NCBI GenBank assembly: GCA_002238855.1
Contig: MPND01000033.1
Span: forward strand, 1 to 40,310
DNA from: SAR202 cluster bacterium bin90
GTDB taxonomy: Bacteria > Chloroflexota > Dehalococcoidia > Lucifugimonadales > JADFKI01
Reading direction: 5' to 3'
DNA: 40,310 nt
Shown here one piece after another: positions 1-8,433 of this stretch. A model generated the notes under the pieces. It saw nothing but the letters and a program-made list of their open reading frames with translations. It did no database searches and was not told the DNA's origin. Numbering within the stretch: position 1 is the first letter of the stretch; each line of letters begins with the position of its first letter. Position numbers and translations under genes: made by a program.

Positions 1-942
1 ATCTTCGGGGCGGCGACGCTTACGCTGTACCAGCTGATATCCATCTGGCACATATACGGTCTTGCGCTAATCCTGGGGACTATCCAAGGGCTGAACATGC
101 CGGCGCGGATGGCTATTGTGCCGGACCTGGTTGGCAGGGACGATATTCTGAACGCGACCTCGCTGAACATGGCGGTGTTCAACACGGGGCGGATAATGGG
201 GCCGTCGGTGGCGGGCTGGATCATCCAGTATGTCGGGATGGGGCACGCGCTGTACTTCAACGCAATCTGCTATGTGGTGGGCAGCGTATGCCTGCTGATG
301 ATGAGCGGTGTGGAGTCTCGCAGCCAGAGCAAGGACGCGAACATGCTTGGCGACTTCTGGGCAGGGCTGAAGTTCGTGTGGGTAACGCCGGTTGCCTTTA
401 CGCTGGTGGGCATGAGCTTCGCGTTCGGGTTCTTCGGGGCGGCGTATGTGCAGGTGCTTCCGGCGTTCGGCAAGGAGGTGCTGCGGCTGAATGCGGACGG
501 CGCGGGCTTCCTGCTCACGGTGGCTGGGGTGGGCTCGCTTGTGGGCAACATATACCTTGCGTCGCTGGGGAATACCAAGCATAAGAACTGGCTGCTGCTG
601 GGGATGATAATCCTGTTCGGGATAAGCCTGTTCTTCTTCGCGCTGTCGCCGATATACATCGTTTCGCTTGTGCTGCTGTTCCTCACGGGCGTAGGGTTTA
701 CCGGGTTCATCTCGATGGGGACGACGATACTTCAGATGACCACGCCGCCGGAGCTTCGGGGGCGCATGATGAGCTTGTGGCTTATCGGTGCGGCGGTGCA
801 TTACATCGGTGCGTGGCCGCTGGGCACGGTGGGTGAGTACTGGGGCTGGGGGATGTCGCTGGGAGGGGGCGCACTAGCGATGCTGGCGCTGGTGTTTCTA
901 CTGGGGATAGTGCGCCCTACCCTACGGCAGCTGCGGGTGTGA
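1..942 (+). CDS. MFS transporter, C-terminal part (cut by window edge)
   Basis: Reading frame 1 is open from the first base, so the 5' end lies outside the window. The visible 313 residues are strongly hydrophobic, with about eight membrane segments. Near the start the stretch around residues 34-58 (NMPARMAIVPDLVGRDDILN then ATSLN) matches the loop found in EntS/MFS_3-type drug and siderophore exporters. Family knowledge suggests a proton-coupled efflux pump of the inner membrane; the substrate cannot be told. The internal ATG at 97 is not the true start because the homology continues upstream of it. No terminator hairpin follows; the next 130 bp hold short CAGTT-type repeats and then dgkA on the same strand. 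Confidence 0.85.
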   Translation: MFGAATLTLYQLISIWHIYGLALILGTIQGLNMPARMAIVPDLVGRDDILNATSLNMAVFNTGRIMGPSVAGWIIQYVGMGHALYFNAICYVVGSVCLLMMSGVESRSQSKDANMLGDFWAGLKFVWVTPVAFTLVGMSFAFGFFGAAYVQVLPAFGKEVLRLNADGAGFLLTVAGVGSLVGNIYLASLGNTKHKNWLLLGMIILFGISLFFFALSPIYIVSLVLLFLTGVGFTGFISMGTTILQMTTPPELRGRMMSLWLIGAAVHYIGAWPLGTVGEYWGWGMSLGGGALAMLALVFLLGIVRPTLRQLRV

Positions 943-944
943 GA

Positions 945-977
945 GTTATCAGTTTCCAGTTATCAGTATTCAGTTGG
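945..977. repeat. CAGTT/TTCAGT-type intergenic repeat, copy 1
   Basis: The bases between the MFS gene and dgkA contain four close variants of a GTTATCAGT or TTCAGTT unit in 33 bp. Similar strings recur at 15328-15356 and 34770-34825, always between genes. The function is unknown; such short degenerate strings may be relics of slippage or of a dispersed repeat. Confidence 0.5.
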
Positions 978-1076
978 ATGGTAGGTGAGTAAATCAGGCT
1001 GCGGATATTTCGGTTAGCCTGTGGGATGGCGGCTGACAGGGGATGGACAGGACGGAGGGGGTAGAGTGGGGGCAAG

Positions 1077-1424
1077 ATGCTGGACTTTGGGCGGCTTATC
1101 AGGGCACTCAGGTATTCGTACAACGGGTTGCGCGACGCGTTCCTCGATGAGCCGGCGTTCCGGCAGGAGGCGGTGCTTGCGCTGATCCTGATTCCGGTTG
1201 CAGTGTGGCTGGGGGAGGACAATGTGGAGCGCGCGCTGATGATAGGCGTGCTGTTCGTAGTGCTGATCGTGGAGCTGCTGAACTCGGCGGTGGAGGCGGC
1301 GATCGACCGAATCGGGGCAGAGTTCAGCGAGCTGTCGCGGAAGGCGAAGGACCTGGGGTCGGCTGCGGTGTTCCTGTCGCTGGCGCTGGTGGTGGTGGTG
1401 TGGGCGCTGATGCTACTGAATTAG
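1077..1424 (+). CDS. dgkA: Diacylglycerol kinase, DgkA type
   Basis: A 115-residue integral membrane kinase that phosphorylates diacylglycerol or undecaprenol using ATP, recycling lipid intermediates. The family signature is clear: EAAFRQE-like text at about residue 25 (DEPAFRQEAVLA), then ELLNSAVEAAIDRIG (about 65-79) carrying the Glu and Asn of the active site, and LSRKAKDLGSAAV (about 86-98). Three membrane helices and the length match E. coli DgkA. The ATG at 1077 follows a G-rich Shine-Dalgarno-like run. The stop TAG overlaps the stop of the convergent methyltransferase gene by three bases, so the two transcripts meet tail to tail. Confidence 0.95.
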   Translation: MLDFGRLIRALRYSYNGLRDAFLDEPAFRQEAVLALILIPVAVWLGEDNVERALMIGVLFVVLIVELLNSAVEAAIDRIGAEFSELSRKAKDLGSAAVFLSLALVVVVWALMLLN

Positions 1425-2188
1425 GGCGCTTTTTCGTAGATGGAGATGTGGAATTCGCTGGAGGCTGTGAAGGGGGAGCCGTCCCAGTCGCCCCAGCGGT
1501 GGCGGAGGCGGAGGCCGGCGAGTTGTGCCATGAGGTCGAGCTCGGAGGGCCAAGCATAGCGGACCTGCACGGGGTAGAGGCTGATGCCCGATTGGCCGTT
1601 GAAGATTTCGTGAGAGCTGACAAGCTGTCTAACCGGGTCGTGATTCACCAGGTCGATTGCGGGGATTTCCTTCCCATTCACCGTTACGGTCGCATTGTCG
1701 TCACGCATTCGAATGAAGCGAGTGGGATCCGGGACGAAGGCTTCGACCAGAAAGACGCCGTCGTCGGTGAGATGCGCCGCGACGCTCTTGAAGCAATCTA
1801 CCTGCGCTTCCTGCGATGTTGCCTGAAAGAGGGTGTTGAAAACGACATAGACCAACGGGAACTTCTTGCCGCCTCCTAAGTTGAATTGCGAAAAGTCGGT
1901 GATGGTGACGGAGATGGCTTTGCCGCCGGGCTTGGCGCGCATTTGGGCGACGATGGCTTCGGAGGCGTCGATGCCGTGGACTTCGATGCCGCGAGCGGCG
2001 AGGGGCAGCGCGATCCTGCCGGTGCCTATGCCGAGTTCGAGGGCGGGACCGTTGCCTGCGAGCTTCGCGAGGGCGTCCACGGTGGGGCCGACATTGGCGC
2101 GCATGGGGTACATGCGGTCATAGACTTCGGCGATTTTGTCGCCGTAGGTTGCGGCGGTGTAGTCGTTCATTGTTTTTTGCGGCGGCAT
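1421..2188 (-). CDS. Class I SAM-dependent methyltransferase
   Basis: About 249-255 residues with a Rossmann-type SAM-binding motif I, ALELGIGTGRIALPLA at about residues 50-65, followed by the acidic residue of motif II in VHGIDAS. The DFSQFNL stretch and the VYVVFNTLFQ stretch correspond to the later methyltransferase strands. The substrate is unknown. Two starts are possible, ATG 2188 and ATG 2170 (MNDYTAATYG); neither has a good Shine-Dalgarno, and the second fits homologues of this type better because the preceding six residues look non-conserved. It is convergent with dgkA and overlaps its stop codon. Confidence 0.85.
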   Translation of the reverse strand: MPPQKTMNDYTAATYGDKIAEVYDRMYPMRANVGPTVDALAKLAGNGPALELGIGTGRIALPLAARGIEVHGIDASEAIVAQMRAKPGGKAISVTITDFSQFNLGGGKKFPLVYVVFNTLFQATSQEAQVDCFKSVAAHLTDDGVFLVEAFVPDPTRFIRMRDDNATVTVNGKEIPAIDLVNHDPVRQLVSSHEIFNGQSGISLYPVQVRYAWPSELDLMAQLAGLRLRHRWGDWDGSPFTASSEFHISIYEKAP

Positions 2189-2390
2189 TCTTGTTGTGCC
2201 GAGCTAGAGATCTTAATTTCCCACTGAGATGAGAATGGTAGCACAGTTCCATCTACCTTACTGTAACTCGTCAGCCTATGCGAGCGTTCGGGGTAAATTG
2301 GCTAGAGGGACGTTGACCGCCAAGAGCGTGAGCGTGTCGGACTTTCTTGCGCAAGTCTCAAATTCGGTATCATTTCCATAAACTGAGGCT

Positions 2391-2407
2391 TATTGATACT
2401 CAGTATC
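2391..2407. repeat. Palindromic element TATTGATAC..., left copy
   Basis: TTATT is followed by GATACT-C-AGTATC, a perfect 13-bp palindrome. The right copy at 2646-2662 has the same TTATT prefix and GATATT-T-AATATC. The shared pattern is TTATTGATAYTYARTATC, where both substitutions are compensated so that each palindrome stays perfect. This suggests a selected binding site or the ends of a small element. Confidence 0.5.
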
Positions 2408-2570
2408 TTGGTTTTGGCGAATTGCGCATGCTATCCTCCTTGGCGGTACTTTAATACTACTGCCAGACGTCCTGCGGCCTCGCGCAGATCCGGAAATTTC
2501 GACATTTTGGTTTCTTGTGTCATTTGACTGCTTCACAGTCTCAATAGGCGCGGCAAGGGGGACGTTTGAC

Positions 2571-2590
2571 GCTTGCCTTTTCGGGCAAGC
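2571..2590. other. Perfect 7-bp hairpin without U-tract
   Basis: GCTTGCC at 2571-2577 pairs with GGCAAGC at 2584-2590 around a TTTTCG loop. No T-run follows on either strand, so it is not a standard terminator. It lies between the two palindromic copies. Confidence 0.4.
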
Positions 2591-2645
2591 CTGTTGATGA
2601 CGGCAACTTGTACCGGCGCAGCATCTGAATGCAGACACCAAGCAT

Positions 2646-2662
2646 TATTGATATTTAATATC
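2646..2662. repeat. Palindromic element TATTGATAT..., right copy
   Basis: Second copy of the element described at 2391-2407, in the same orientation, with centre-to-centre distance of 255 bp. The palindrome GATATT-T-AATATC is perfect although two base pairs differ from the left copy. Confidence 0.5.
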
Positions 2663-2809
2663 GTTATTGTAAGGCTCTCTTAGCGTACATTTGGAGAGCG
2701 ATTCACCCGGTGTCAGCAGCAGGAGCAAGATGCGGAGTCGCTTTCGGGCGCGGGGGTTTTGGTAGCCGGCGGCGAGGAACCAGACACGTCGAGTAGTTAA
2801 CGGATGGAA

Positions 2810-2831
2810 CGGAAGCAATTAGTTGCTTCCG
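2810..2831 (+). promoter_or_regulatory. Leader hairpin upstream of the secreted subtilase-like gene
   Basis: CGGAAGCAA (2810-2818) pairs perfectly with TTGCTTCCG (2823-2831) around a TTAG loop. It ends 25 bp before the ATG at 2857 and just before the GA-rich ribosome-binding region, so it is probably in the 5' leader. It could stabilise the messenger or be an operator; no T-run follows, so a terminator is unlikely. Confidence 0.4.
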
Positions 2832-2856
2832 CGTAAACGAAAGAGAGAGATTGAGA

Positions 2857-5412
2857 ATGAGACCAACTAGCAGAGGATGGAAGATAGGCACTGTGCTGTC
2901 GGTTGCGGCGGTATTGCTTGTGTTGTCCGCTGTGATGCTCGTTAGCGGCAACTTCGCCCTGGTGCGCGCGCAGACGCCGGATGCAGATGAGCAGACCTAC
3001 GAGAATATGGACCCGCTGCTGAATGAGCTTGCTACGCAATTCGCGACGGGTGAGATGTCTGCTGCAGCGGCGGCGGCGAGCGCGCCGGTGAGTAGCGAAG
3101 AGTCTGTCGGGGTAATATTCCAAACGGATTCGGGCTCGGCAGAGGATGTGCGGGAGTTTCTGCTGGAAAACGGCGCATCGCCGGGGCCGGCGTTCGACGG
3201 TTTCCTCGGAGCGGATGTGCCGGTGAGCCTGTTAGCAGACGCCTCGCAGCAATCAGGTGTTGCCTGGATGCAGGCATCAACACCTAGTCGCGTGCTGGGG
3301 ACTGATTCCGATGAAGGAGGAACAGCGCCCGAAGACGTGGATATATGGCACGCGAGCGGACTCAAGGGAGAGGGCGTGAAGATTGGGATTGTCCACCTGG
3401 GGTTCGACGGCATCCAGGAATTGATGGGCACGGAACTACCTGAGAGGCTGACCGTGCGTTGCTACACTGGCTATGGGCTGTACTCGGATGACATCGAGGA
3501 CTGTGAGAATGGGATTAGCGGGGGCACCGTCAGGGCAACAAGGATATACGATGTAGCGCCTGAAGCCAGTTACTACATAGTTACGGTAGGGGACTGGGTG
3601 GACCTGTATGATGCCGTGGAGTGGATGGTGGAAGAGGAATTGGATGTCGTGAACAGTTCACTCGCCTGGATTTACACAGGGCCGGGAGACGGTACATCGC
3701 CTTACGCACTGAGCGATCTGAACAGCGTGGACGAAGCCATTGAAGGCGGTATCACCTGGGTGATGCCCGGGGGCAACGAAGCCCAGAATACATGGTTCGG
3801 CGCGTTTCGCGATGAGGACGAGGACGGCTTTCACGAATTCAGTGGGGACGACGAATGCAATAGGGTTGAGCTGGAATCCGGTGAGCGCTATATGGGCCTG
3901 ATCAGATGGGAGGACAAGTGGGTTGGGCCATTCGATCCACTGGAGTACAGGGACCTGGACCTCCAGATGGTCCATGAGGAGACCCAACTCACGTATAGAA
4001 GGAGCTATCGTTCATTCGCGGGAAGAACCGCACCACTAGAATACTTTACATTCTTCCCATTCAGGGAGGGCCCTTACTGCCTGAGGGTGAATCTGAGAGT
4101 GGGAACGGCACCTGACTGGGTGCAGGTGCAGTCATTCTTTGGTGAGGACCTGGAGCATCCGAGTCTATTCGGAAGCATCATCAGCCCCGCGGAGAGCAAC
4201 AACCCGGGCCTGATTTCCGTTGGCGTTACGGCACCTGGCAACACAGACGAAATATGGGAGCACAGCAGTCGCGGTCCGGGGCCGGAGCCGTGGCCAACGG
4301 GTAGAATCAAGCCCGAGATAGTAGGAGGACACGGCGATGACTCCGAACAGTTCGAATCGGAGATTGCTTCCGGATGGGAGGCGGCATACATAGCGGGTTT
4401 CGCGGCACTGGTGAAGCAGCGATTCCCAGACTTCGGGCCGGAAGATATCGCCGACTACCTGAAATCGCACGCTGAGGACCGAGGCGATCCGGGACCGGAC
4501 AACACCTGGGGCTACGGGTTCGCGAGGCTGCCGGCTGAGGACGCGGCAGAGCCACCAGAGCCGGATGCCTGCATACAGAAGATATACGGAGATCTGACGA
4601 TCGAAGGGACCTGGGATGACAGTTGCCTGTCGGAGAACAGACCGGAGGACCAGGCGAGCCCAAGGGGAGGAAGCGACTACTATGCTCGTTTCTACACAAT
4701 CGGCATCGGCGAGGGGAAGAGGGTGAGCATCAGCCTTTCATCGGCTAACGACACTTACCTTTACCTGATGCGCGGAGTGGGCAGAAACGGAGGGATCGAA
4801 GAATACAATGACGATATAACGTCAAGTACCAACCTGAACTCGCGCATAGTGGCCGATAATCTGGAGGCAGGCCAATACACCATCGAGGCAACGACGTATC
4901 ATCCTGAAACGGGCGGTGACTTCACCCTGACGGTGGAAATCGCGGATGTTGACGGGGGCGAGGCTCCTTCGACGAGCGGGCCATTCAGACTGCTCAGTCG
5001 TGGCGCGGACCACATCTGCGCGCTGAGCACGGATGGAACCATATCCTGCTGGGGTGACAACGCTTACGGGCAGGCATCGCCACCATCCGGCGAGTACTCA
5101 ACCATCAGCAGCAGCGAGCGCGGGAGTTGCGCTCTGCGAGACGACGGCGCGGCCATATGCTGGGGCGCGTTCAGTGTCAGACCATCGTCCGAGGAATCAG
5201 CGGAGGGCCCGTTCACGGATATCAGCCGCGGCAGCGACCATGTGTGTGCGCTGGACGAGGACGGCGAAATAACCTGCTGGGGCGACGACAGGCATGGTCA
5301 GTCTTCGCCTCCGTCCGGCGAATTCAGCGTAATCAGCAGCCATGAGCGTGGAAGCTGCGCCCTGCGAGATGACGGCGCGCTGGTCTGCTGGGGAAGCGTT
5401 ACATTGCCGTAG
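2857..5412 (+). CDS. Secreted subtilase-fold (S8-like) pseudoprotease with PPC-like and RCC1-like domains
   Basis: 851 residues from ATG 2857; a TTG two codons earlier is also in frame, but the ATG is better spaced from the GAGAGAG run. Residues 15-39 form a signal peptide or membrane anchor ending near VRAQTP. Residues about 160-560 keep the layout of Chloroflexota S8 peptidases (LKGEGVKIGIVHLGFDG; DVAPEAS; VVNSSLAW; PGGNEAQNTWFG; DNTWGYGFARLP). However, the catalytic Asp position is His180, the His of the HGT motif is Gly222 (SGGT), and the GTSxAxPH block reads ASGWEAAYIAG, with Gly506 at the Ser position. The oxyanion Asn (N307) remains. A PPC-like beta domain follows (about 572-697), then four RCC1-like half-units with CAL-x3-DG-x4-CWG motifs (about 708-848). 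It is probably an extracellular binding protein, not an enzyme. Confidence 0.8.
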   Translation: MRPTSRGWKIGTVLSVAAVLLVLSAVMLVSGNFALVRAQTPDADEQTYENMDPLLNELATQFATGEMSAAAAAASAPVSSEESVGVIFQTDSGSAEDVREFLLENGASPGPAFDGFLGADVPVSLLADASQQSGVAWMQASTPSRVLGTDSDEGGTAPEDVDIWHASGLKGEGVKIGIVHLGFDGIQELMGTELPERLTVRCYTGYGLYSDDIEDCENGISGGTVRATRIYDVAPEASYYIVTVGDWVDLYDAVEWMVEEELDVVNSSLAWIYTGPGDGTSPYALSDLNSVDEAIEGGITWVMPGGNEAQNTWFGAFRDEDEDGFHEFSGDDECNRVELESGERYMGLIRWEDKWVGPFDPLEYRDLDLQMVHEETQLTYRRSYRSFAGRTAPLEYFTFFPFREGPYCLRVNLRVGTAPDWVQVQSFFGEDLEHPSLFGSIISPAESNNPGLISVGVTAPGNTDEIWEHSSRGPGPEPWPTGRIKPEIVGGHGDDSEQFESEIASGWEAAYIAGFAALVKQRFPDFGPEDIADYLKSHAEDRGDPGPDNTWGYGFARLPAEDAAEPPEPDACIQKIYGDLTIEGTWDDSCLSENRPEDQASPRGGSDYYARFYTIGIGEGKRVSISLSSANDTYLYLMRGVGRNGGIEEYNDDITSSTNLNSRIVADNLEAGQYTIEATTYHPETGGDFTLTVEIADVDGGEAPSTSGPFRLLSRGADHICALSTDGTISCWGDNAYGQASPPSGEYSTISSSERGSCALRDDGAAICWGAFSVRPSSEESAEGPFTDISRGSDHVCALDEDGEITCWGDDRHGQSSPPSGEFSVISSHERGSCALRDDGALVCWGSVTLP

Positions 5413-5528
5413 TTTTTTATTGGAAGAGAGGGTTCTAAAGCCAAGCAAGCGCGGCTGTGCAGGAGTAAACCGCTACTATTTGGAGCATTCGTGCGGCACT
5501 TTTGCTGGGCTTGTGGACCCTCTCAGGC

Positions 5529-5559
5529 TTGAGGGCCTTCTCCGAGGCGCGTGTATAAT
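5529..5559 (+). promoter_or_regulatory. Candidate polA promoter
   Basis: A perfect TATAAT at 5554-5559 lies 35 bp before the polA start. The best -35 candidate is TTGAGG at 5529-5534, giving a long 19-bp spacer. The -10 box is convincing; the -35 is weak. Confidence 0.45.
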
Positions 5560-5593
5560 CAGGGCATATCCAAGTTTCTCATAGGTGATTGCC

Positions 5594-8425
5594 ATGACTA
5601 CTGCCGCAGGCGCTGCGCCACTTCTCGAACAAGATGGAAGTCCGCTGCTCATACTGATAGACGGGCACGCGCTGGTACACCGGGCGCACCATGCGATGCG
5701 GGACCCGCTGACGGTGCAGAGCACGGGCGAGGTGGTGTCGGGCGTTTATGGCTTCATGAACATGTTCCTGCGTGCGCTGGAGGAGTGGAAGCCTTCGCAT
5801 TGCATCGTTACGTTCGATGTTTCCGCGCCTACATTCAGGCACGAGGCGTTCGAGGAATATAAGGCGCAGCGACCACCGACGCCGCCGGAACTGCGGCCTC
5901 AATTTGGGCGCGTGAAGCAGTTCATGGAGGCGTTCAATGTGCCGGTGTTCGAAATGGCGGGGTTCGAGGCAGATGACATCCTGGGCACGCTGGGCACGCA
6001 GGCTGAGGAGCAACACATAGATACACTGATCGTTACGGGGGACAGCGATATATTGCAGCTTGTTACGCCGTCGGTGCGGGTGCTGCTGGACTCCGGCAGG
6101 CAGAGGGCGAGCGCATATGACATCGCGAGGGTGAAGGAGCGGTATGAAGGTCTGGGGCCTGAGTATGTGGCGGAGATCAAGGCGCTGGAGGGGGACAAGT
6201 CGGACAACATTCCGGGGCTTCCGGGGGTTGGCAGGAAGACCGCGATACGACTGCTGGACGAGTATGGCAGTATCGAAGGCATTTACGAGAATATCGACGA
6301 GGTGAGTTCGCTGAAATTGCGGGGCGCGCAGAAGATTCAGAATACGCTGCGGGAGAACGAAGAGTTGGCGCTGCAGTGCAAGATGCTGACGACTATCAGG
6401 CGGGATGTGCCTGTGACGCTGGAGCTTGATGCGGCGCGGTTCGGGGGGTTTAGGCATAGCAATGTGCTGGGGCTGATGCGGGAGCTGGAGTTCTTCAGCA
6501 TGACGAACCGCATACCGTCTGCCGGCGGGGAGGGCGAGCAGCTGGGGATGATGGGGATGGGGGATGAGGAGCGCGTGCCGACGGAGTATGTCGTGGTGGA
6601 TACGGAGGCTGCGCTGGAGGAGATGGTGAGGTCGCTGGAGGCATCGGAGTTCGTCGCGTTCGACACGGAGACGACATCGCAGACGGCGATGCTGGCGGAA
6701 CTTGTGGGGTTGTCGTTCTCGAACGAGGATGGCAAGGGGTGGTATGTGCCGGTCGGTCATGAAGAGGGTCAGCAGCTTGGGCGCGAGGATGTGATTGAGC
6801 GATTGAAGCCGTTGCTTGAGTCGGGCGATGTGGCGCTTGCTGCGCACAATGCCAACTATGACATGACGGTGCTGGGGAACTATGGCATCGATGTGGAGAT
6901 TGCGTTCGATACGATGATTGCGGCGCACCTGTGCGGGCGGACGCGGACGTCGGTGGGGTTGAAGCCGCTGGCGCTCTCGATGCTGAAGGAGGACATGACT
7001 CCCATCAAGGAGCTGATTGGCAGGGGGCGCAATCAGACAACGATGGACAAGGTGGAGATCGCGAAGGCGGCGGACTATGCGGCTGCGGACGCGGACATGA
7101 CATTCCGGCTGATAGATGTGTTCGCGAACGAGCTTGAGGAGAACAACCTGCGGCATACCTTCGACACGCTGGAGATGCCGCTGGTGCCGGTGCTGGTGAA
7201 GATGCAGCGGGATGGTGTTGCAATCGATACGGGCGCACTCGCGCCGATGTCCGTTGATATGGGTGAACAGATCGGCGCTATCACCGAGAGCATGTACGAG
7301 ACGGTGGGGCATGAGTTCAATATCAACTCGCCACGGCAGTTGGGTGATGTGCTTTTCAACGAGTTGTACCTGCCGCCTACGCGTAAGACGCCGAGCGGAG
7401 GGTTTACCACTAACGCTGCTGCGCTGGAGGGGCTGAAAGAATTCCTGGACAGCGGGAATGCGGAGGGGGTTGATCCGAAGGCGTACCAGGTGCTGGATAT
7501 GGTGCTGGAGTACCGGCAGCTGACGAAGCTGAAGTCCACTTATGTGGATGCGCTGCCGACTCTGGTGAACCCGAACACTGGGCGGATTCATACGGAGTTC
7601 AAGCAGACGGGATCGGATACGGGGCGGCTTTCGAGCACGGAGCCGAATGTGCAGAACATTCCGGTGCGGACTGAGCTTGGGCGACGGGTGCGGAGCGCGT
7701 TCGTTGCGGAGGACGAGGACTGGACGCTGCTGGCGGCGGACTATTCGCAGATCGAGCTGCGGATACTGGCGCACTACTCGCGGGACGAGGGGCTGATGTC
7801 GGCGTTTCGCAATGGCGAGGACATTCATGCGGCGACGGCGGCGAGTGTCTATGGTGTGGGAATCGGTGATGTGGACGCGGAGATGCGGCGCGTGGCGAAG
7901 ATTATGAACTTCGGCGTGCTGTACGGGCTGAGTCCGTTCGGAATACGGCAGCAGACGGGATTCAGCGCGGAAGAGGGAAAGGCGTTTATAGACAGCTACT
8001 TCACGAATTATCCGGGCATCCAGAGCTACATTGACGGCATCAAGGAGCAGGTTCGCGCTGATGGGTATGTGGAGACGCTGATGGGGCGACGGCGGCGGAT
8101 CAGCGAGATTCACTCTCGGAGCTATCACACGCGGGCGGCGGGCGAGCGCATGGCGGTGAATATGCCGATACAGGGGACGGCGGCGGACATCATCAAGATC
8201 GCGATGATCAACATCGAGCAGCGGATGGCGGAGCTTGGCATGCGGTCGAGGATGATCTTGCAGGTGCATGACGAGCTTATCTTCGAGGTGCCGCGCAACG
8301 AGCTTGAGCAGATGCGAGCGATTGTCACAGAACTGATGCCGTCTGCGGTGCCGCCTGCGGTGGGGTTCGAGGTGCCGCTGGAGGTGGAGATGAAGGTGGG
8401 CGACAACTGGGGGGAGATGGAGTAG
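5594..8425 (+). CDS. polA: DNA polymerase I
   Basis: About 943 residues, full length for a three-domain Pol I used in Okazaki fragment maturation and repair. The N-terminal 5' nuclease is intact (LILIDGHAL near residue 22; GFEADD; TGDSDILQL; LEGDKSDNIPGLPGVGRKTA near 200). The 3'-5' proofreading domain keeps its metal ligands: DTET near 357, NANYD near 420 and YAAADAD near 496. The polymerase domain has motif A DYSQIELR (about 716), the O-helix RRVAKIMNFGVLYG (about 765) and motif C VHDE (about 891). A GTG at 5585 is in frame, but ATG 5594 is preceded at proper distance by AGGTGAT, an exact anti-16S match, so I choose it. A luciferase-like gene follows 8 bp downstream. Confidence 0.97.
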   Translation: MTTAAGAAPLLEQDGSPLLILIDGHALVHRAHHAMRDPLTVQSTGEVVSGVYGFMNMFLRALEEWKPSHCIVTFDVSAPTFRHEAFEEYKAQRPPTPPELRPQFGRVKQFMEAFNVPVFEMAGFEADDILGTLGTQAEEQHIDTLIVTGDSDILQLVTPSVRVLLDSGRQRASAYDIARVKERYEGLGPEYVAEIKALEGDKSDNIPGLPGVGRKTAIRLLDEYGSIEGIYENIDEVSSLKLRGAQKIQNTLRENEELALQCKMLTTIRRDVPVTLELDAARFGGFRHSNVLGLMRELEFFSMTNRIPSAGGEGEQLGMMGMGDEERVPTEYVVVDTEAALEEMVRSLEASEFVAFDTETTSQTAMLAELVGLSFSNEDGKGWYVPVGHEEGQQLGREDVIERLKPLLESGDVALAAHNANYDMTVLGNYGIDVEIAFDTMIAAHLCGRTRTSVGLKPLALSMLKEDMTPIKELIGRGRNQTTMDKVEIAKAADYAAADADMTFRLIDVFANELEENNLRHTFDTLEMPLVPVLVKMQRDGVAIDTGALAPMSVDMGEQIGAITESMYETVGHEFNINSPRQLGDVLFNELYLPPTRKTPSGGFTTNAAALEGLKEFLDSGNAEGVDPKAYQVLDMVLEYRQLTKLKSTYVDALPTLVNPNTGRIHTEFKQTGSDTGRLSSTEPNVQNIPVRTELGRRVRSAFVAEDEDWTLLAADYSQIELRILAHYSRDEGLMSAFRNGEDIHAATAASVYGVGIGDVDAEMRRVAKIMNFGVLYGLSPFGIRQQTGFSAEEGKAFIDSYFTNYPGIQSYIDGIKEQVRADGYVETLMGRRRRISEIHSRSYHTRAAGERMAVNMPIQGTAADIIKIAMINIEQRMAELGMRSRMILQVHDELIFEVPRNELEQMRAIVTELMPSAVPPAVGFEVPLEVEMKVGDNWGEME

Positions 8426-8433
8426 GTGGTGGC

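Larger units (their letters stand above)
2189..2856. other. Gene-poor interval with dyads and hairpins
   Basis: About 670 bp separating two divergent genes. I see no convincing coding sequence; the only open frame of note (2390-2641, minus) has a Cys/Arg/Ser-rich translation with no family look. The stretch is more AT-rich than its surroundings at both ends and holds two similar 13-bp palindromes (2395-2407 and 2650-2662), a perfect 7-bp hairpin at 2571-2590 and a 9-bp hairpin at 2810-2831 just before the next gene. Promoters for both flanking genes must lie here but none stands out. Confidence 0.6.

Noticed and set aside
2390..2641. An 83-codon frame in the gene-poor interval
   Set aside because: There is no ribosome-binding site, the composition is odd, and the frame runs exactly between two palindromes, which suggests coincidence.
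2690..2800. A c-di-GMP-I riboswitch before the secreted protein gene
   Set aside because: GGTAGCCGGC at about 2761 recalls the 3' half of that class, but the required GGCAAACC and CGCAAAGCC elements are absent.
5579..8269. An 896-codon open frame on the minus strand opposite polA
   Set aside because: The translation is Arg/His/Pro/Leu-rich with no family look and follows the codon bias of the plus-strand gene; polA with all motifs is clearly the real gene.
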